Source: Taxillus chinensis
Lineage: Eukaryota > Streptophyta > Magnoliopsida > Santalales > Loranthaceae
Direction of reading: 5' to 3'
Length of the DNA: 64,000 nt
Assembly (NCBI GenBank): GCA_023512835.1
Contig: CM042092.1
Span: 29,089,543-29,153,542 of the forward strand
Positions 11,438 to 22,806 of the stretch are shown one piece after another. Made by a program: the position numbers and the translations under genes. A model generated the notes under the pieces. That model had not been told where the DNA came from and did no database searches. It saw only the letters and a program-made list of their open reading frames with translations. Within the stretch, counting starts at the first letter, position 1. Every line of letters starts with the position of its first letter.

Positions 11438-14400
11438 ATGGCACCACCGAGAGAGTCGTCTGAGGCCAAGGCCCAGGAAGAGCCTCCACGACGGAGTCAG
11501 GGCACCGTGGGGAGTAGAGTCTAAAGACAGGTCATCACCACCCTTGTGGGACCTGATTAGGCTAGTGTTGATTTAATCGGCAGAGGCCATGCATGGTGAG
11601 AGTGACGAGGGATAAGGGGAGAGGTGGACGAGTCAAGAGGCACAAGATTCAAGCACACCATACCGGCAGTTAGGACGCGACCATTAGGAGGTCGTGGCAG
11701 AGCCAGCACGTATTAGGAGAGGACTGGCCGCAGAGTTTTTAAACATGCACCCATCGACTTTTGAGGATGGTTCGTGGCCGCGAGGTACTCGAGGACTAGA
11801 TTAGATGGACAGAGGACATCTTTGAGACGATCGGGGTGCTAGATTAGGAGCTGGAGCGAGTGGCGACGCATCATTTCGTTGGGTATCCCACATAGTGGTG
11901 GGAGTCCACTGTGAGCCGTGCGTGGCAGCTACAGAGTTTGGAGAGAGTTTGTCGAGCGCTTCTTTGGGAGTGCCTTCACCCTCCGGGACAAGATGCCCAT
12001 GTAAGAGAGTATTAGCTTCAGCAGGGAGAAAAAGACGGCGGGAGAGCATGTGCAAGCCTTCGCGTATTTCGGTTCGTTTGCGAGGCTTGAGGCTATCTCT
12101 CGAAAAGACAAGCTGAACCGTCGCAGCCCCACTCACCAAGAAGAGGCGGTCGACACAGCACTCATTATCGGGAGAGGTTAGGATCAAGAGAGCCCGGAGG
12201 CCGGGTGGTTGGGTAGGTCCAGCAAGAAGAGGCAGAAAGGAGAGAGCAGAGGCTCAACCCGAGAGGAGGCGGGTGCAGAGGCTCAGAACAGGGTGGGACC
12301 CCATGAGAGTTCATCTAGCAGAGGCCGGGGGCCCGTTGGAGTTGTGGCTTCACCGGGCTGGTCGAGAGATCGCCTGAGTAATATTTCGACATGCTCGTGG
12401 AAGGTGGGACATGGGGCTAGGGGAACGTGTTACCTAGCTCGACCAACAGTTGGGTAGACCTGTCCCAGAGATCAGTGGATAAAGGAGTGGGGCCCATCTC
12501 AGAGGTAAGTCGCCAACACACAGCACGCAGATGCGACCACAGGCAGGTAGTTTCAATAGGAGGCACAGGGTGATGCGATTAGCCAGGTAAGGCCCCAAAG
12601 GGCTAGGCCAGCGGCAAGGGGGCCAGAGGGAGGATTCTGCCCTACCGGAGGAAGGCGGAGGTTCCACGACGACGAGGCAGAGAGCGGGACCTTTAGCGGT
12701 GAGAGGTACCATTATTATTTCTCATACTATTTGTTCAAACTTGATTGATACCGGTGCTACCCATTCTTTTATTTCTGATGTTACGTGGTTGGATCGAGTT
12801 AGACCAGAGACACTTAGTCACCATGGTTGCTTCACCTGTGGGTGAATTGCGATACTTGAAAGTATTTGTCGAGCTTGTTGTGTAACACTTGGGGGAGTTA
12901 ACTTGTGGGACGTGTATATCATGGAGTTAGACGATTGACGTTATCCTAGGTATGGATCGCTTGGTCTCTGGAGGCCAAGACCGATTGTTTCGACATGCCG
13001 ACGGTGCTCACACCGTAGGGCGCACGAGGTGTCTTTGAGGGTGGTGGACCGACGGGGCACGCAGGTTCAGACCTGGAGGCATGGGTGGGGGGGACGTGAC
13101 CACCGGGGCTAGCTAACCTGACTTTGGTCGAGAGACGAGAGAGGGAAAGGCTGGTTTGCCACCCATTGTAGACACCCTGGAGTTTTCGAGGACTCATCGA
13201 TGCCACACTGGGAGGGAGGTAGAGTTTTCGATTGAGTTGTTGCCGTGGACAACACCGATCAGGTCAACGGCCACAAGACGGCAACGATAAAGCGTAGAGA
13301 GTCCAAGAGGCAGTAGATGATCTATTAGGACGAGGCTTTATCAGAGCGGAGAAGCTCACCGTGGGGCGCTCCAGTTGTTGTTTGCCAAGAAGGCGGATGG
13401 TTCACCTTGGTCAGGTATAGACTAACGGGGTCGAACCAAGGATCAAGAAGAACAGTACCATTACCGAGATCGAGGATCTATTCGACCGCTCGAGGGGCGA
13501 GATGGTTTTCAAGGCGGACTTGAGATCCGATAACAAAGGGTGAGGGTGTAGAGGCAGATATCCCTAAGATCGCATTCGCTTGTTGGGTTATGGGATTAGG
13601 AGGGCTTCCAGATGCCGTTTTGGGCTTACGAATGCTCCAAAGTAGTTTAGCGAGATCATTGAACCGTGTTTGCTCCATATTTAGATATGTTTGTCATGTG
13701 TTCATCGATGATATTTTGGCTCAACTGGCCACCAAGAGGGAGCATGAGGAGTATTTGGGAGTCAGGCCAGCAGCTCGGCGAGCACCGGTCGGATGCGAGT
13801 TCACAAAATGTGACTTCTAGTTGTAACAGAAGTGTGCACTACTGGGGGTATGTGGGTATCTTCGAGGTATCACAGCTGGATCCCGAGAAGATTGAGACAG
13901 TCATGTCGTGGGAAGAGGCCCACGAACGTGTTTATGATTCGTAGCTTCTTGGTTTGGCAGATTACTACTCCAGGTTCATGGAGGATTTTTCCGTGTTGGG
14001 CGGGGCTCCATGATTTAACCCGACCAGAAGGGAGTTCCTTTGTTGGTCCGTGCTATGAGAGTGCTTTACTGAGTCAAGGGACGATTAACTTCAAGACCTA
14101 TCCCCGATTCTTCCACAGAGGTTATACCTTTGCTGTGAACAGATGCTGCCTGCAGGGGCTTGGTCACACAACGCATCAGTGATTGCTGCACGTCTAGGCA
14201 ACAGAGACCACATGAAAGAGAATTATCCCATGCATGATTTGGAGTTATCAAGAAGTGATTTTGTTTGAAAGAGTCATAAAGATTATCTCCTTTGGGGAGA
14301 AATTTGTATATACGATTCACAAGAGTCATAGATATCTTCTTCAATGCAGACCTAATCCTTGTAGAAAGGTGGGGTGAGTACCTGCGAGTAATTTCAATTG

Positions 14401-16015
14401 AGGAGGATGATACCCCCTGGAAGCGGTAATGGGTGGGCAAAGAGTGTTCAGAAGATAGGTCGGGGTGGCCTATCGCTATTAAGGAATGGGAGATGATGGG
14501 TCAACTAGGCAGCGACAGAGGTGTCAATAGGAGGGAAGATCATGAGATAAGTAGGGACCCTCGGTTTCCTCGAATATAAGGGAGGTAATGACTGCAAGAT
14601 CAAATAGATGATCACCTGGGAGGCTATCAGGGACAGGATTTGGACCCAAGTGGTGCATCTTCTCGATTGCACCGAGGACGCTATATATATTGAGGTATAG
14701 GTCGCCTGACAGTTCCCACTTCTCTCAGGAGGAGGTTCTTTCGGGAATTTCACTGCAATGAGGTTACTGCATATCCCGGTGGGACCAAGAGACACCATGT
14801 CGGGAGAAGGGGTGACAGGCTGTGCCCTCAAGAAGGCCGTTGCTGATTTTGTGAGGTGGTGTTTGACCCGTCAAGAAGCCGAAGGCAGAGACCTAGATCA
14901 CCTAGAGTTGCAAACATTGCCGGTGCTGCAGGAAATGGGACCACGTGACCATGGATTTTGGGGCCTCACTTCCTCTTGCCCAGGGACACGACACGCCATG
15001 GGTAGTTGTCGATCAAGCCGATCAAATCGGCGCATTTATTCCGATTCAAGAGATAAACACCCAATGAGGACTTCTGGGGACAGAGGTATATTGATGTTAT
15101 CATGGGGTCGGGTGGAGGCCTGTATTGTCTATTGTATCTGATCGGGACGCGAGAAGCCGCCCTGGCTTTGGAGACACCGTAGCGAAGCCGGTACTAGTAT
15201 GAACCCAGTATGAACTTTCATCCACATGACGGATGTAATGTGTTTCTGAGAGGACAATCTTGTACATCGAGGACATGTCACAAGGCCCTGTTCTAGATTT
15301 TGGAGGTTGTCATGACTCACCTTCCTTTGGTGGAGTTTCTTTACAAACAACAGTTTACTGTGCCACGACTGACGGTGTCTGCATTTATGCGGAGAGGTGT
15401 GGCGTGCCTTGTAGATCACCCTCGTGTTAAGCACAGATTGAGAGAGATAAAAGAAGCTCTTCGTCCCGATATGGTTCGAGAGACCACAAAGATAAGTAAG
15501 GCCGACCGCGTCGGCAGCAGTCGATGGCGGTGCGTGCACAGCATAAGTCCCATGCGTAGACCAGAGGCGCTCGACCAGCAGCTTTGAGGGGGGTGACTGT
15601 GTATTTTTGCGGGTTTCACTGCCAACAGGGCATCGGAGGTTCGGGCGTGGATCCAAACTTTCCGCTCATTTTGTGGGGCCATTTTGAGATTGCCGCCACT
15701 CATGGGCACAGTGGGTTTACTGAGCTGATTTAAGTACCAGAGTCGGGCGCAGCACATGATGTGTTTCATGTGTCTCACCCGGGAGGCGGCATTGCTCCCG
15801 ATCCTTCCGCGTGTCGGACTATCGCTAGACAGACTTAGTCGGCGACGGTGCCGTTGTCGTAGATGCTTCGGCATCGATGGATACATAAGGGACTGTGTCT
15901 TTCAAGGCAAGACAATCCCATCAGCTCGGGTGTTATGGCGATACAGGTACGTGGAGGAGCATACTTGGGAGAAAGAGAGCCGATGCGGATTCTTTCCATC
16001 CTGAGGTTGTTCGAG
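11438..16015 (+). pseudogene. Degenerate gag-pol of the Tekay-type copy
   Basis: Collinear with the better gag-pol at 58023-62777 but broken by many stops and one-base indels. Landmarks: the gag start MAPPRES at 11438; the gag block STFEDGSW near 11755; the protease block with DTGATHSF, active-site DTGA at 12747-12758; reverse transcriptase with a FIDDIL remnant near 13700; RNase H and integrase fragments from about 14200 to 15500; and a chromodomain remnant at about 15900-16010 (GKTIPSARVLW..EEHTWEKES). A Tekay-type product would be a Gag-protease-RT-RNase H-integrase polyprotein with a C-terminal chromodomain that guides insertion to heterochromatin. This copy can make none of it. Confidence 0.8.
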
Positions 16016-16286
16016 GACGATCACTCCGAGGTAAGGAGTACGGGAGGACCTTTCCTGAGGTACGAGTTATGTTTTACGTATTTGAGCTCAGAGCATGCTA
16101 ATGAGATGTGGTTTTGAAGACATTGTCACAAGGATTTGTCGCCCCTTTTGGCTTGTTGTGAGTATCAGACAATATGCGTGATCGATGATCACGCTTTTTG
16201 CGTTTTGTTGTCGTGGGGATATCGAGCTGGAATTTTGCTAGTGTCCTTTCAAGTATGTGTTTTATTTTTCGAGGGCTAAAAGTCCT

Positions 16287-16299
16287 AAGGTGGGGAGGA
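16287..16299 (+). other. Polypurine tract of the degenerate Tekay-type copy
   Basis: AAGGTGGGGAGGA directly before TGTAAAGACTCG, identical to the tract at 63050-63062 of the intact copy. It marks the start of the 3' LTR at 16300. Confidence 0.8.
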
Positions 16300-17600
16300 T
16301 GTAAAGACTCGGGACTGGGTAGTTTCGAGAGATAGCCCATTCTATGGGAATGTAACGGGGGGGACCGGATTGAGTGTAATCGATGTAAGCATTTTTATTC
16401 GCATTTGGGCCTTCCATTCCAAGTTTCCGCCGCTTTTGACCTGATTTGCTTCCACTTTTTTGGGGTCATCGGTCGACTGCGTCTTCGCGCTATTTGTCTG
16501 TACAATATTTTTGTTTAGTCAAGGTCATTTTGCCCCTTACGACTATAATTTGACTCAATTTGGAGGTCTTTATCTTGATAACAATTATCGATTAGGTCAA
16601 TTATTGGTCAATGATCGCGAAATATAAATAAATAAAAAAACTTTCACTAATGCTATCACGTTTGTGCTTCGGAGAGAGAGAGCTGAGAGAGCTTGGAGGC
16701 CTTAAGACGAACCAAGCGGTATCAAATGTGGAGCTCAAATGATCTGGCATTAGGTGGTGTCCTCCGAACTCCTTATTTTTTCCCTTGTTTTAGATCTACA
16801 CTAATTTATCAAGATTTATGAAATTGAGCATGAACCCTAGAATTTGGGAAAAACTACTTTAAGTTGGGGTGACTAATGGTTTAAAGATAAGATCTGTAGT
16901 TAAGAACTATTTTATACTGGCTACGGATATATGTCGCGTGATTTTTGGGTCGAGCTTAACTCGTGGTTTTCTGGCGAGGTTGATAAGTCAACCATGGAAA
17001 TCGGGTTTAGGATTTAGAGGGCTGGAAATCCAGAACCTTGGACACCTGCTCCCGCTTTGCTCGCAGACTTTGTATATACTTTGGACACATTTTGAGGTGT
17101 GATATCGGAGTTTGTTGGGGTGCAAACAAAGGTACAGTTGAGGTCGGGAGTTTCTCATGCGCTTTGCCATTTAAGAACAGGGAAAATAATGATGGCGAAC
17201 ACACTGGGGCGCCTCGGGCCGAATGACGCAGACTCCGGTCGGTCGATGGGTCAGAGTTCGTAGCCTCGTAGCCTGGGAGTTCCTGAGCCCCAGAAGCCCC
17301 GAGTCAGAAGCCTGTAGTCCCTCGACCACAGTCCGCAGCCCCCAGCCGGGGGTCGTGCCTCGCGTTGGCTCCAGGTGTCGAAGGTCCAGCCCGCTCGTGA
17401 GTCTTCGAGGCACGTTCAGCCCGCACTCCGCAACCGATGAGGTCGTCGCCTGGGCCCGAACTACGAGCTCGCAGGGTTCCGAGCTGCGAGTCAGTAGCCT
17501 GCAGGTGAACTGACATGGGACAGATCTGGGGATCGGGACCATTTACATTACAACCTCATACCTATCCACACATTTAAGCATTATACTTAAGTTACAACAG
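16300..17600 (+). repeat. Tekay-type 3' LTR fragment, first part
   Basis: Matches 53401-54153 and then 55886 to about 56400 of the intact 5' LTR, that is, the LTR without the solo insertion. Shared blocks include 'aagactcg', the 'gagagagagagctgagag' area, 'aagtcaaccatgg', a direct-repeat-rich GC segment (17220-17510, cf. 55930-56330) and 'catttacatt..cacatttaag'. The right end is uncertain. Confidence 0.7.
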
Positions 17601-18393
17601 AAATAAGTCCTCTCCAATGTCCAGCTTACATCGCAGAGCCGCCACAACCTGGAAAGTAAGGAACGGTACTCAGAGTCTTGTGAAAAAGGGGAATCAGTGC
17701 AATGTTTCTTTAAGACTTGAAGTCAAGCTATGACCTTCAATCTACGGAGGCAACCCAACTTCTACTCCTTCAACTCTCAACTACGAATTCACCAGGCTAC
17801 GAATTCACGGTACTCCTTCAACCCTGTAATTTCGGTTCCACGCTATTTCAATCCTGTGAAGTCACTGTCGCCATGGTACCCTGCTTCGCATCAATGTTTT
17901 CACTTGTTCTTCATTTTGAACGGGCTCGAATCCCCAAACGCTTACTAACACTCTGCTTACAACAAATCACGAGAGCTTCACCAAACAATCAGAACTTAAT
18001 TCTCCAAGAGCGTTTAAACAATGAAACACGAGTAAAATTTCCAAATTTCCAGAAAGCGTAAGTGAAAGCTTTTTTTTTCTCGCTATTTATTTTCGTCACT
18101 CATTGACTAATAATTGACCTCTCAAGGTCCTTAACTCCAAATTGAGTCAAATTATACCAAACGCTTCTTAAATGACTTGCGCACAACACTAACAGTATTA
18201 TTACACCCAAATGACCGCTTCAAATGCAAAGTCAACCAATAAAACCCAAAAGCCAACAAACGTCAAATGGGTCCACTGGAATCGGGCTCAAGTACTGGGC
18301 CAAATGCTCACATCGATGACTACACTATTGTCCGTGATAGTTACTCCCATGTAATTTGCCATTCCTCAAACCACCTAAAACATTTAGTCTTCA
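17600..18393 (-). repeat. Tekay-type LTR fragment in minus orientation
   Basis: From about 18090 to 18393 the sequence is the reverse complement of the LTR start: 'aataattgacctctcaaggtc', 'caaattgagtcaaatta', 'gctcacatcgatgactacac', 'ctcaaaccacct'. The part 17600-18090 has no clear match and no gene; its open frames (17717-18061) look accidental. Confidence 0.65.
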
Positions 18394-19269
18394 TAGGGGG
18401 CTTCCACCCAAATCTCTCGCTTTCGATCCCTTGTCTCCGCACTCAACAACACAAATTACCAAATCGCTAAGTTCCAATAATATAAATGGCAAAAATCAGT
18501 TGGGATTTTGATTTGGAGTCATAAGAGAGATGAAATGTTTAAGATGAAAGCTTTTTTTCTCTCGGGTTTTGGTAGACAACGGTGGGAAAGGAGGATGATG
18601 TATCTTTCGGGGATTAAGATTTTTTTTCATAATGTGGAAATGAGGGGCGTAGGGCAAGTGAATAAAAGAATGACACCGGGGTTTTTCGTTTTTATTTTGT
18701 GAGGGAAACGAAGTAGTAAGAAGTGGTCGTGAATCAAGTTGTTTCTTTGTTTTTCATTTTCCGAAAAAAAAGAGTCGGAATGAGAGAGGGAAAGAGGGGG
18801 TCAAAAGACAAGCATTTTGGATTTTGAGACAGTGAGAGTATTGGGCGAAAATCTGGGTGTTCCTCTTTTGGGATTAGGGAGCTGGGCGTGAAGATGACAG
18901 CAGAGCTCTCTCTTTTTTTCTGTCGGAAGCTCCTCCTTTTTTCTGTGCAAAATCTCTCTCTATTTTTCTCTTTTCCGTGTGCCAATCCCCCTTTTTCGTT
19001 GGAGAGGATGCTAGTTTTACAGAGATTTGGTTGCATCTCATTAATTACTGCACTTAATGCTTGGTCGGGTGTATTATTAATTCCAGCGTTTTTTTATTTC
19101 TAGATTCTATGCGTTGTCGGGTGGTCTGGCGACCTGTGCAGCTCGTGTTTGTCCTTTTTAAATTTTTCATTTAGCACCTGTGACCGACAGGCGTTGAAAA
19201 ATGATTCTGTCAGATGGCCAGCTCATTAAAATGTGTCCCGTGAGTGGCCAGCAAGAATGCCAGCGAGAG

Positions 19270-19540
19270 AGTCGACGAAAGAATCCAAACAGCGAAGGTC
19301 AACGGGTCAAAGGGTTGAAGTGTCGGTAGGGTCGAAGGTCAACGGTCAACGGGTCAAAGGTCGATGGGTCGAAGGTCAATGGTCAACGGGTCGAAGGTCG
19401 GTGGGTCGAAGGTCAACGGTCAACGGATCGAAGTGTTGGCAGTTCGAAGGTCAACGGTCAACGAGTCGAAGGTCGGTGGGTCAAAGGGCAGGGGCGAAGG
19501 GTTGAAGGTCAACGGTCAACGGGTCAAAGTGTCGACAGGC
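19270..19540. repeat. Tandem repeat rich in GGTCAACGGTCAACGGGTCG
   Basis: Irregular units built from ggtcaacg, gggtcgaa and ggtcggtg, repeated more than ten times. The same array is in the other Ogre LTR at about 42730-43010, so it belongs to the LTR. The open frames across it (for example 19233-19505) only translate the repeat. Confidence 0.85.
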
Positions 19541-19758
19541 TTACAGGCTTCGAGGCTTCAAGTCTTCGAGGTTTCGAGTCTTCGAGTCTTCGAGTCTTCG
19601 AGGCATCGAGGCTTCGAGTCTTTGAGGCTTCGAGGCTTCGAGGCTTCGAGGCTTCGAGGCTTCGAGTCTTCGAGGCTTCGAGGCTTCGAGGCTTCGAGTC
19701 TTCGAGTCTTCGAGGCTTCGAGGCTTTGAGTCTTCGAGGCTTCGAGGCTTCGAGTCTT
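19541..19758. repeat. 9-bp tandem repeat cttcgaggc / cttcgagtc
   Basis: About twenty-four near-perfect 9-bp units. The array is shared with 43018-43165 and is continued after the Athila-like insertion at 28604-28676. The insertion target GTCTT is inside this array. Confidence 0.9.
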
Positions 19759-20633
19759 TGTTAGCAATTCCGCAAGCGTACGGATCGTTACAAGTAATAA
19801 AGTGGACTCAAAGTCCGGATGTCGAACCCACAGGGAAAGTGATCAAGTAAAAAGCTCATTTTGTAAATCCATGTTGTATTTAAAGTTGGTTTTGTATCAT
19901 TAGCAATTTGAATGTTGTAATTTAAATAAACAAAGCAATGTAAATGTTCTTATGGGAGAAATTAGGGATTTGGATTTCTGTCAATGTAATTAATTAATCT
20001 CTTGTTCTTAAGGCATATTAATTCAAATTTTCCCTTTTTGTTTAAAACCCAACACCTTTGCATGTACTAGCCTCTTTCGAGTGATCTAGCCGTGTGTATA
20101 CCCTAGCTTGGGAACGGGCAACCCATTATGTGTCACGCCCCGGATTTCCAACCCGAGGAGACCGGAACGTGACCCTCCCTTTACCCAAGTTGGATAGAGG
20201 GGTTAGAATACAACATACACCTCACATTTTATATTCAGAGAACAACCTTATATTTATTGAGTCCAAACATAGCAAATACGTTCAAAACACACTTTTATTA
20301 CATTGAACTCCACATTACAATCTCCCCACTGGGGTTACAAAGTTACAAAAAGAAAAGCAGCACAACCCAAAATAATGATGAGCAAGCCACAAGGAGGACT
20401 TCCACCTTGGTGTTCCCACCTAACGCCTGTAGGTTCCTGTAAAGAAAACAACATGGTAGGAGGGGTGAGCAACCACAGCTCAGTAGGGATCATGTCTCCC
20501 CAACCCATCCCATGTACCTAATATCTACATGCCTTGTGTACAAGTGCTGTGTCGTGCTACAATTATTCTACCAGGATATAATTACCGGCTATAACAGCAA
20601 ATACAATCATACACGGGCTGGTACATAAACACT

Positions 20634-20776
20634 CCCGGGCTTCCACGACCACCGGGTTCCAAGAACAGTCCCGGGCTTCCACGGCCACCGGGTTCCAAGA
20701 ACAGTCCCAGGCTTCCACGACCACCGGGTTCCAATAACGGTCCCCGGGCTTCCACAGCCACCGGGTTCCAAGAACA
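20634..20776. repeat. 36-37 bp tandem repeat, four copies
   Basis: The unit combines cccgggcttccacg and accgggttccaagaacag and is repeated about four times. It lies in the solo LTR at the position where the other two LTRs of this family carry different repeats (50351-50445 and 55250-55395). Confidence 0.88.
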
Positions 20777-21310
20777 CAAGACACACATAGCCACACTTAG
20801 TCACACAGACATAACATCGAACACTTAGCATGCAAAGCCTCACAAGGTATAAAACCAAGCAATTCGTGTGCATAAATTCACAGACTCATAAACCCGGCCC
20901 GCACAGGCATTTTCTCAAACATGTAGCAGGCATGCCACACAGGCATTTTATCGATCACTTTTCATGCATCACACGAACACTAGAAACACACCAAAATCGC
21001 CATTGAAGGCCAACATTCATATAGGAGATCACACCTATATGAATTTACATATAAGTATTATAGCAATAACAATGGAAACTTTACAAAATATCCACAGGGC
21101 CTAACCCCGAACGTACCAGGAAAGACAGAACCCCTACCTCAAAGATCCTCCACGCTCTTGCCTCCACGCTTAATGCCGTCCAACCACGGGAATGACAATG
21201 ACAGCCACCTGACTGGAGCCCTCTCTCTCAATCTCCTCTCTCTCTCTCTCTCGGTACGGCTGCGGCGGCCGACAACAAAAACCCCTAAACCTAAAATAAA
21301 GAGAGCTCCT

Positions 21311-21320
21311 CTTTATATAG
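21311..21320 (-). promoter_or_regulatory. TATA box of the solo LTR
   Basis: The minus strand reads CTATATAAAG just downstream of the palindrome array (21331-21505). The same order and spacing occurs in the other two LTRs of this family. Confidence 0.7.
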
Positions 21321-21330
21321 ACCTCACTTA

Positions 21331-21505
21331 TCAAAACGACGTAGTTTTGATAAATGAAATCCCACCATCAAAACGACGTAGTTTTGATAAATGAAACACA
21401 CCATCAAAACGACGTAGTTTTGATAAATAAAACACACCATCAAAACGACGTAGTTTTGATAAATGAAACACACCATCAAAACGACGTAGTTTTGATAAAT
21501 AAAAC
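21331..21505 (-). promoter_or_regulatory. Five-copy palindrome array upstream of the LTR TATA box
   Basis: Five units with starts at 21331, 21368, 21404, 21440 and 21476. Each holds inverted arms ATCAAAAC and GTTTTGAT around an ACGT core, with a period of 36-37 bp. The nearest copy ends about 10 bp from the TATA box, as in the LTR at 49262. A role as an enhancer or factor-binding array is inference. Confidence 0.75.
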
Positions 21506-22806
21506 ATGAACTAACCACTCCGCTTCCACACAGGACAAAACACCCACAATCCGAACATGGTCATTGTCACACGCAGCCTCTACACGCTCCCCCTTGAGCT
21601 CATTACACTCTCTAACAACCAAGCCATGAAGACTCGTAGAAACACTCCTTCGAAGATTAGCTGGAAACGCGGCCTCGAAGATCTATCTCGAAGATCTAAC
21701 TTTCGACCCTCAAACCTTTGAACTTCGACCATCGGTCTTCGACCCTACGACCCAAATCTTCGGGTCTTCCACCTTTCGACCCAAGCGTTCGCCCAAGGTA
21801 TTGTTCATCTTCGTTCCAGCTTGTTCTACCCAAAACACGGGTCATTACATTATGTGGTTAAGTTGTTTGAGTGTAGATTGGCATCACACCAACCTTAACT
21901 AGGTTACAAGCAAGATTACTAGCTTTCGCAAATTATAATCTTAGCAAGTCAAGTCTCTTAACTATACGGTTATCAATGTCTTCTTTCGATCCATAATTGA
22001 TTAACCTTATACAAGATTTAAGGTGGCCGAACTTAAATCTCACATGCTAACTCAAAAGACTTGATAAACATAACGGGGAATTTCAAATTAACTAGCCAAA
22101 AGAAATGAAATTAAAAACTTACATCAAATCCATCCTCCTCCCATGGAGGTTTAAGCTACCATAGCAAATAAGGAAACCACTGTTCTAACTATGAGAACCC
22201 AATACACTCCTCTCTCTCTCAGAATGAACGATTTTCAGTCCCCCATTAATTAGAAATTTTCCCCAATATATTTCCTAATTCCCTGTATAACTGCTGGAAA
22301 CCGTTAGGAACCGTTCCCTCCATTAATTAGAAGTTGTTTCCCTCTCAAAATGGTTGATGGAAGGTCGTCAGATCCTTTAAAGATGAGTTACAGGCTGTCC
22401 AGGTGGCATCTGTGGAGGTTCATTGACCACCAGGTTACATTGTGCAGAAACTGCCCGCGGTCAATTCATTTGGTCAACTCAATTTCAAATGACCGTTTCA
22501 AATGACCAAGCTCTCGGGAGCTTCTGGTCAACTCAATTGGTCCCGTCATTTCTTTTTGGTCATTTCAAATTTGAAATGACCGCAGTGCAGATTGTCCCTT
22601 GCTCCTTCATTCTTTCTTTGGACCTTGTACTTGGCCTGTTTTCCATTCAAAGACAACAAAAACACCACAAAAGGATCTACTAATGCTATGTTAGGGGGTT
22701 AGTTCATTAATCATTCAAATTCATCAAAATGAAGTTAAAGATGTGATCTTTTATCATAAAATCTCCTTCATTTGACACTAAAATGTGTTAGAAAAACCCC
22801 CTAACA

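Larger units (their letters stand above)
10424..17600 (+). mobile_element. Degenerate Tekay-type Ty3 copy, plus strand, both LTRs truncated
   Basis: Starts inside the LTR (matching 56835 onward: 'gatggcaggcc'), reaches the LTR end at about 10958 and a ruined primer site ('ttgcacgtagcatgg' where the intact copy has ttggtatcagagcatgg), then a leader, a gag-pol pseudogene (11438-16015), a polypurine tract (16287-16299) and the first about 1.3 kb of the 3' LTR (16300 onward). The exact right junction with minus-strand LTR sequence is unclear and lies within about 17550-17720. It is much more broken than the Ogre element that hosts it. Confidence 0.75.
9376..18393 (-). mobile_element. Tekay-type LTR structure in minus orientation, inserted in the Ogre LTR
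   Basis: The left edge (9377-10423) is the reverse complement of the last about 1.07 kb of the Tekay-type LTR (56455-57524): it opens cgtcacgcccc and passes through 'accggaaccggg'-like blocks. The right edge (about 18090-18393) is the reverse complement of the LTR beginning, ending tagtcttca. A TAGGG flanks both sides (9371-9375 and 18394-18398), compatible with a 5-bp target duplication. Between the two minus-strand LTR parts lies a same-family copy in plus orientation (10424 to about 17600). The simplest reading is a minus-strand solo LTR that later received a plus-strand copy, but the middle of the LTR is missing and the order of events is inference. Confidence 0.65.
18394..19758 (-). repeat. 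Ogre 3' LTR, segment 2 of 3
   Basis: Continues the Ogre LTR after the Tekay-type insertion and matches 41818-43165: 'gcttccaccca', 'ggaaaggaggatgatgtat', 'gtattgggcgaaaatctggg', 'gcacttaatgcttggtcggg'. From 18394 to about 18760 some 10-12% of bases differ from the partner by eye, and beyond that only a few percent. It includes two tandem arrays (19270-19540 and 19541-19758). The Athila-like element then inserts at 19759. Confidence 0.87.
20131..21849 (-). mobile_element. Solo LTR of the 49262-type Ty3 family, minus strand
   Basis: Runs from TGTCACGCCCC to GGTCATTACA, the reverse complement of LTRs at 49262-50998 and 54154-55880 (start TGTAATGACCC or TGTAAGGACCC, end GGGGCRTGACA). The target duplication TTATG is at 20126-20130 and 21850-21854. 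No internal sequence is present, so it most likely arose by recombination between the two LTRs of a full element. Its minus strand carries a TATA box (21311-21320), five palindrome repeats (21331-21505) and a splice-donor-like GAG|GTAGGGG at about 21131-21140. Confidence 0.93.
19759..22806 (-). repeat. Athila-like 3' LTR, interrupted by a solo LTR
   Basis: Parts 19759-20130 and 21855-22806 together give 1324 bp, equal in length to 27275-28598. By hand I see roughly 15-18 differences between the two, a little over 1%, so the insertion is young. The 86-codon plus-strand frame at 22423-22683 recurs at 28215-28475 only because the LTRs are copies. Confidence 0.92.

Noticed and set aside
19541..19758. 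CRISPR-like look of short regular repeats
   Set aside because: The units are head-to-tail without unique spacers, in a plant LTR; this is a tandem repeat.
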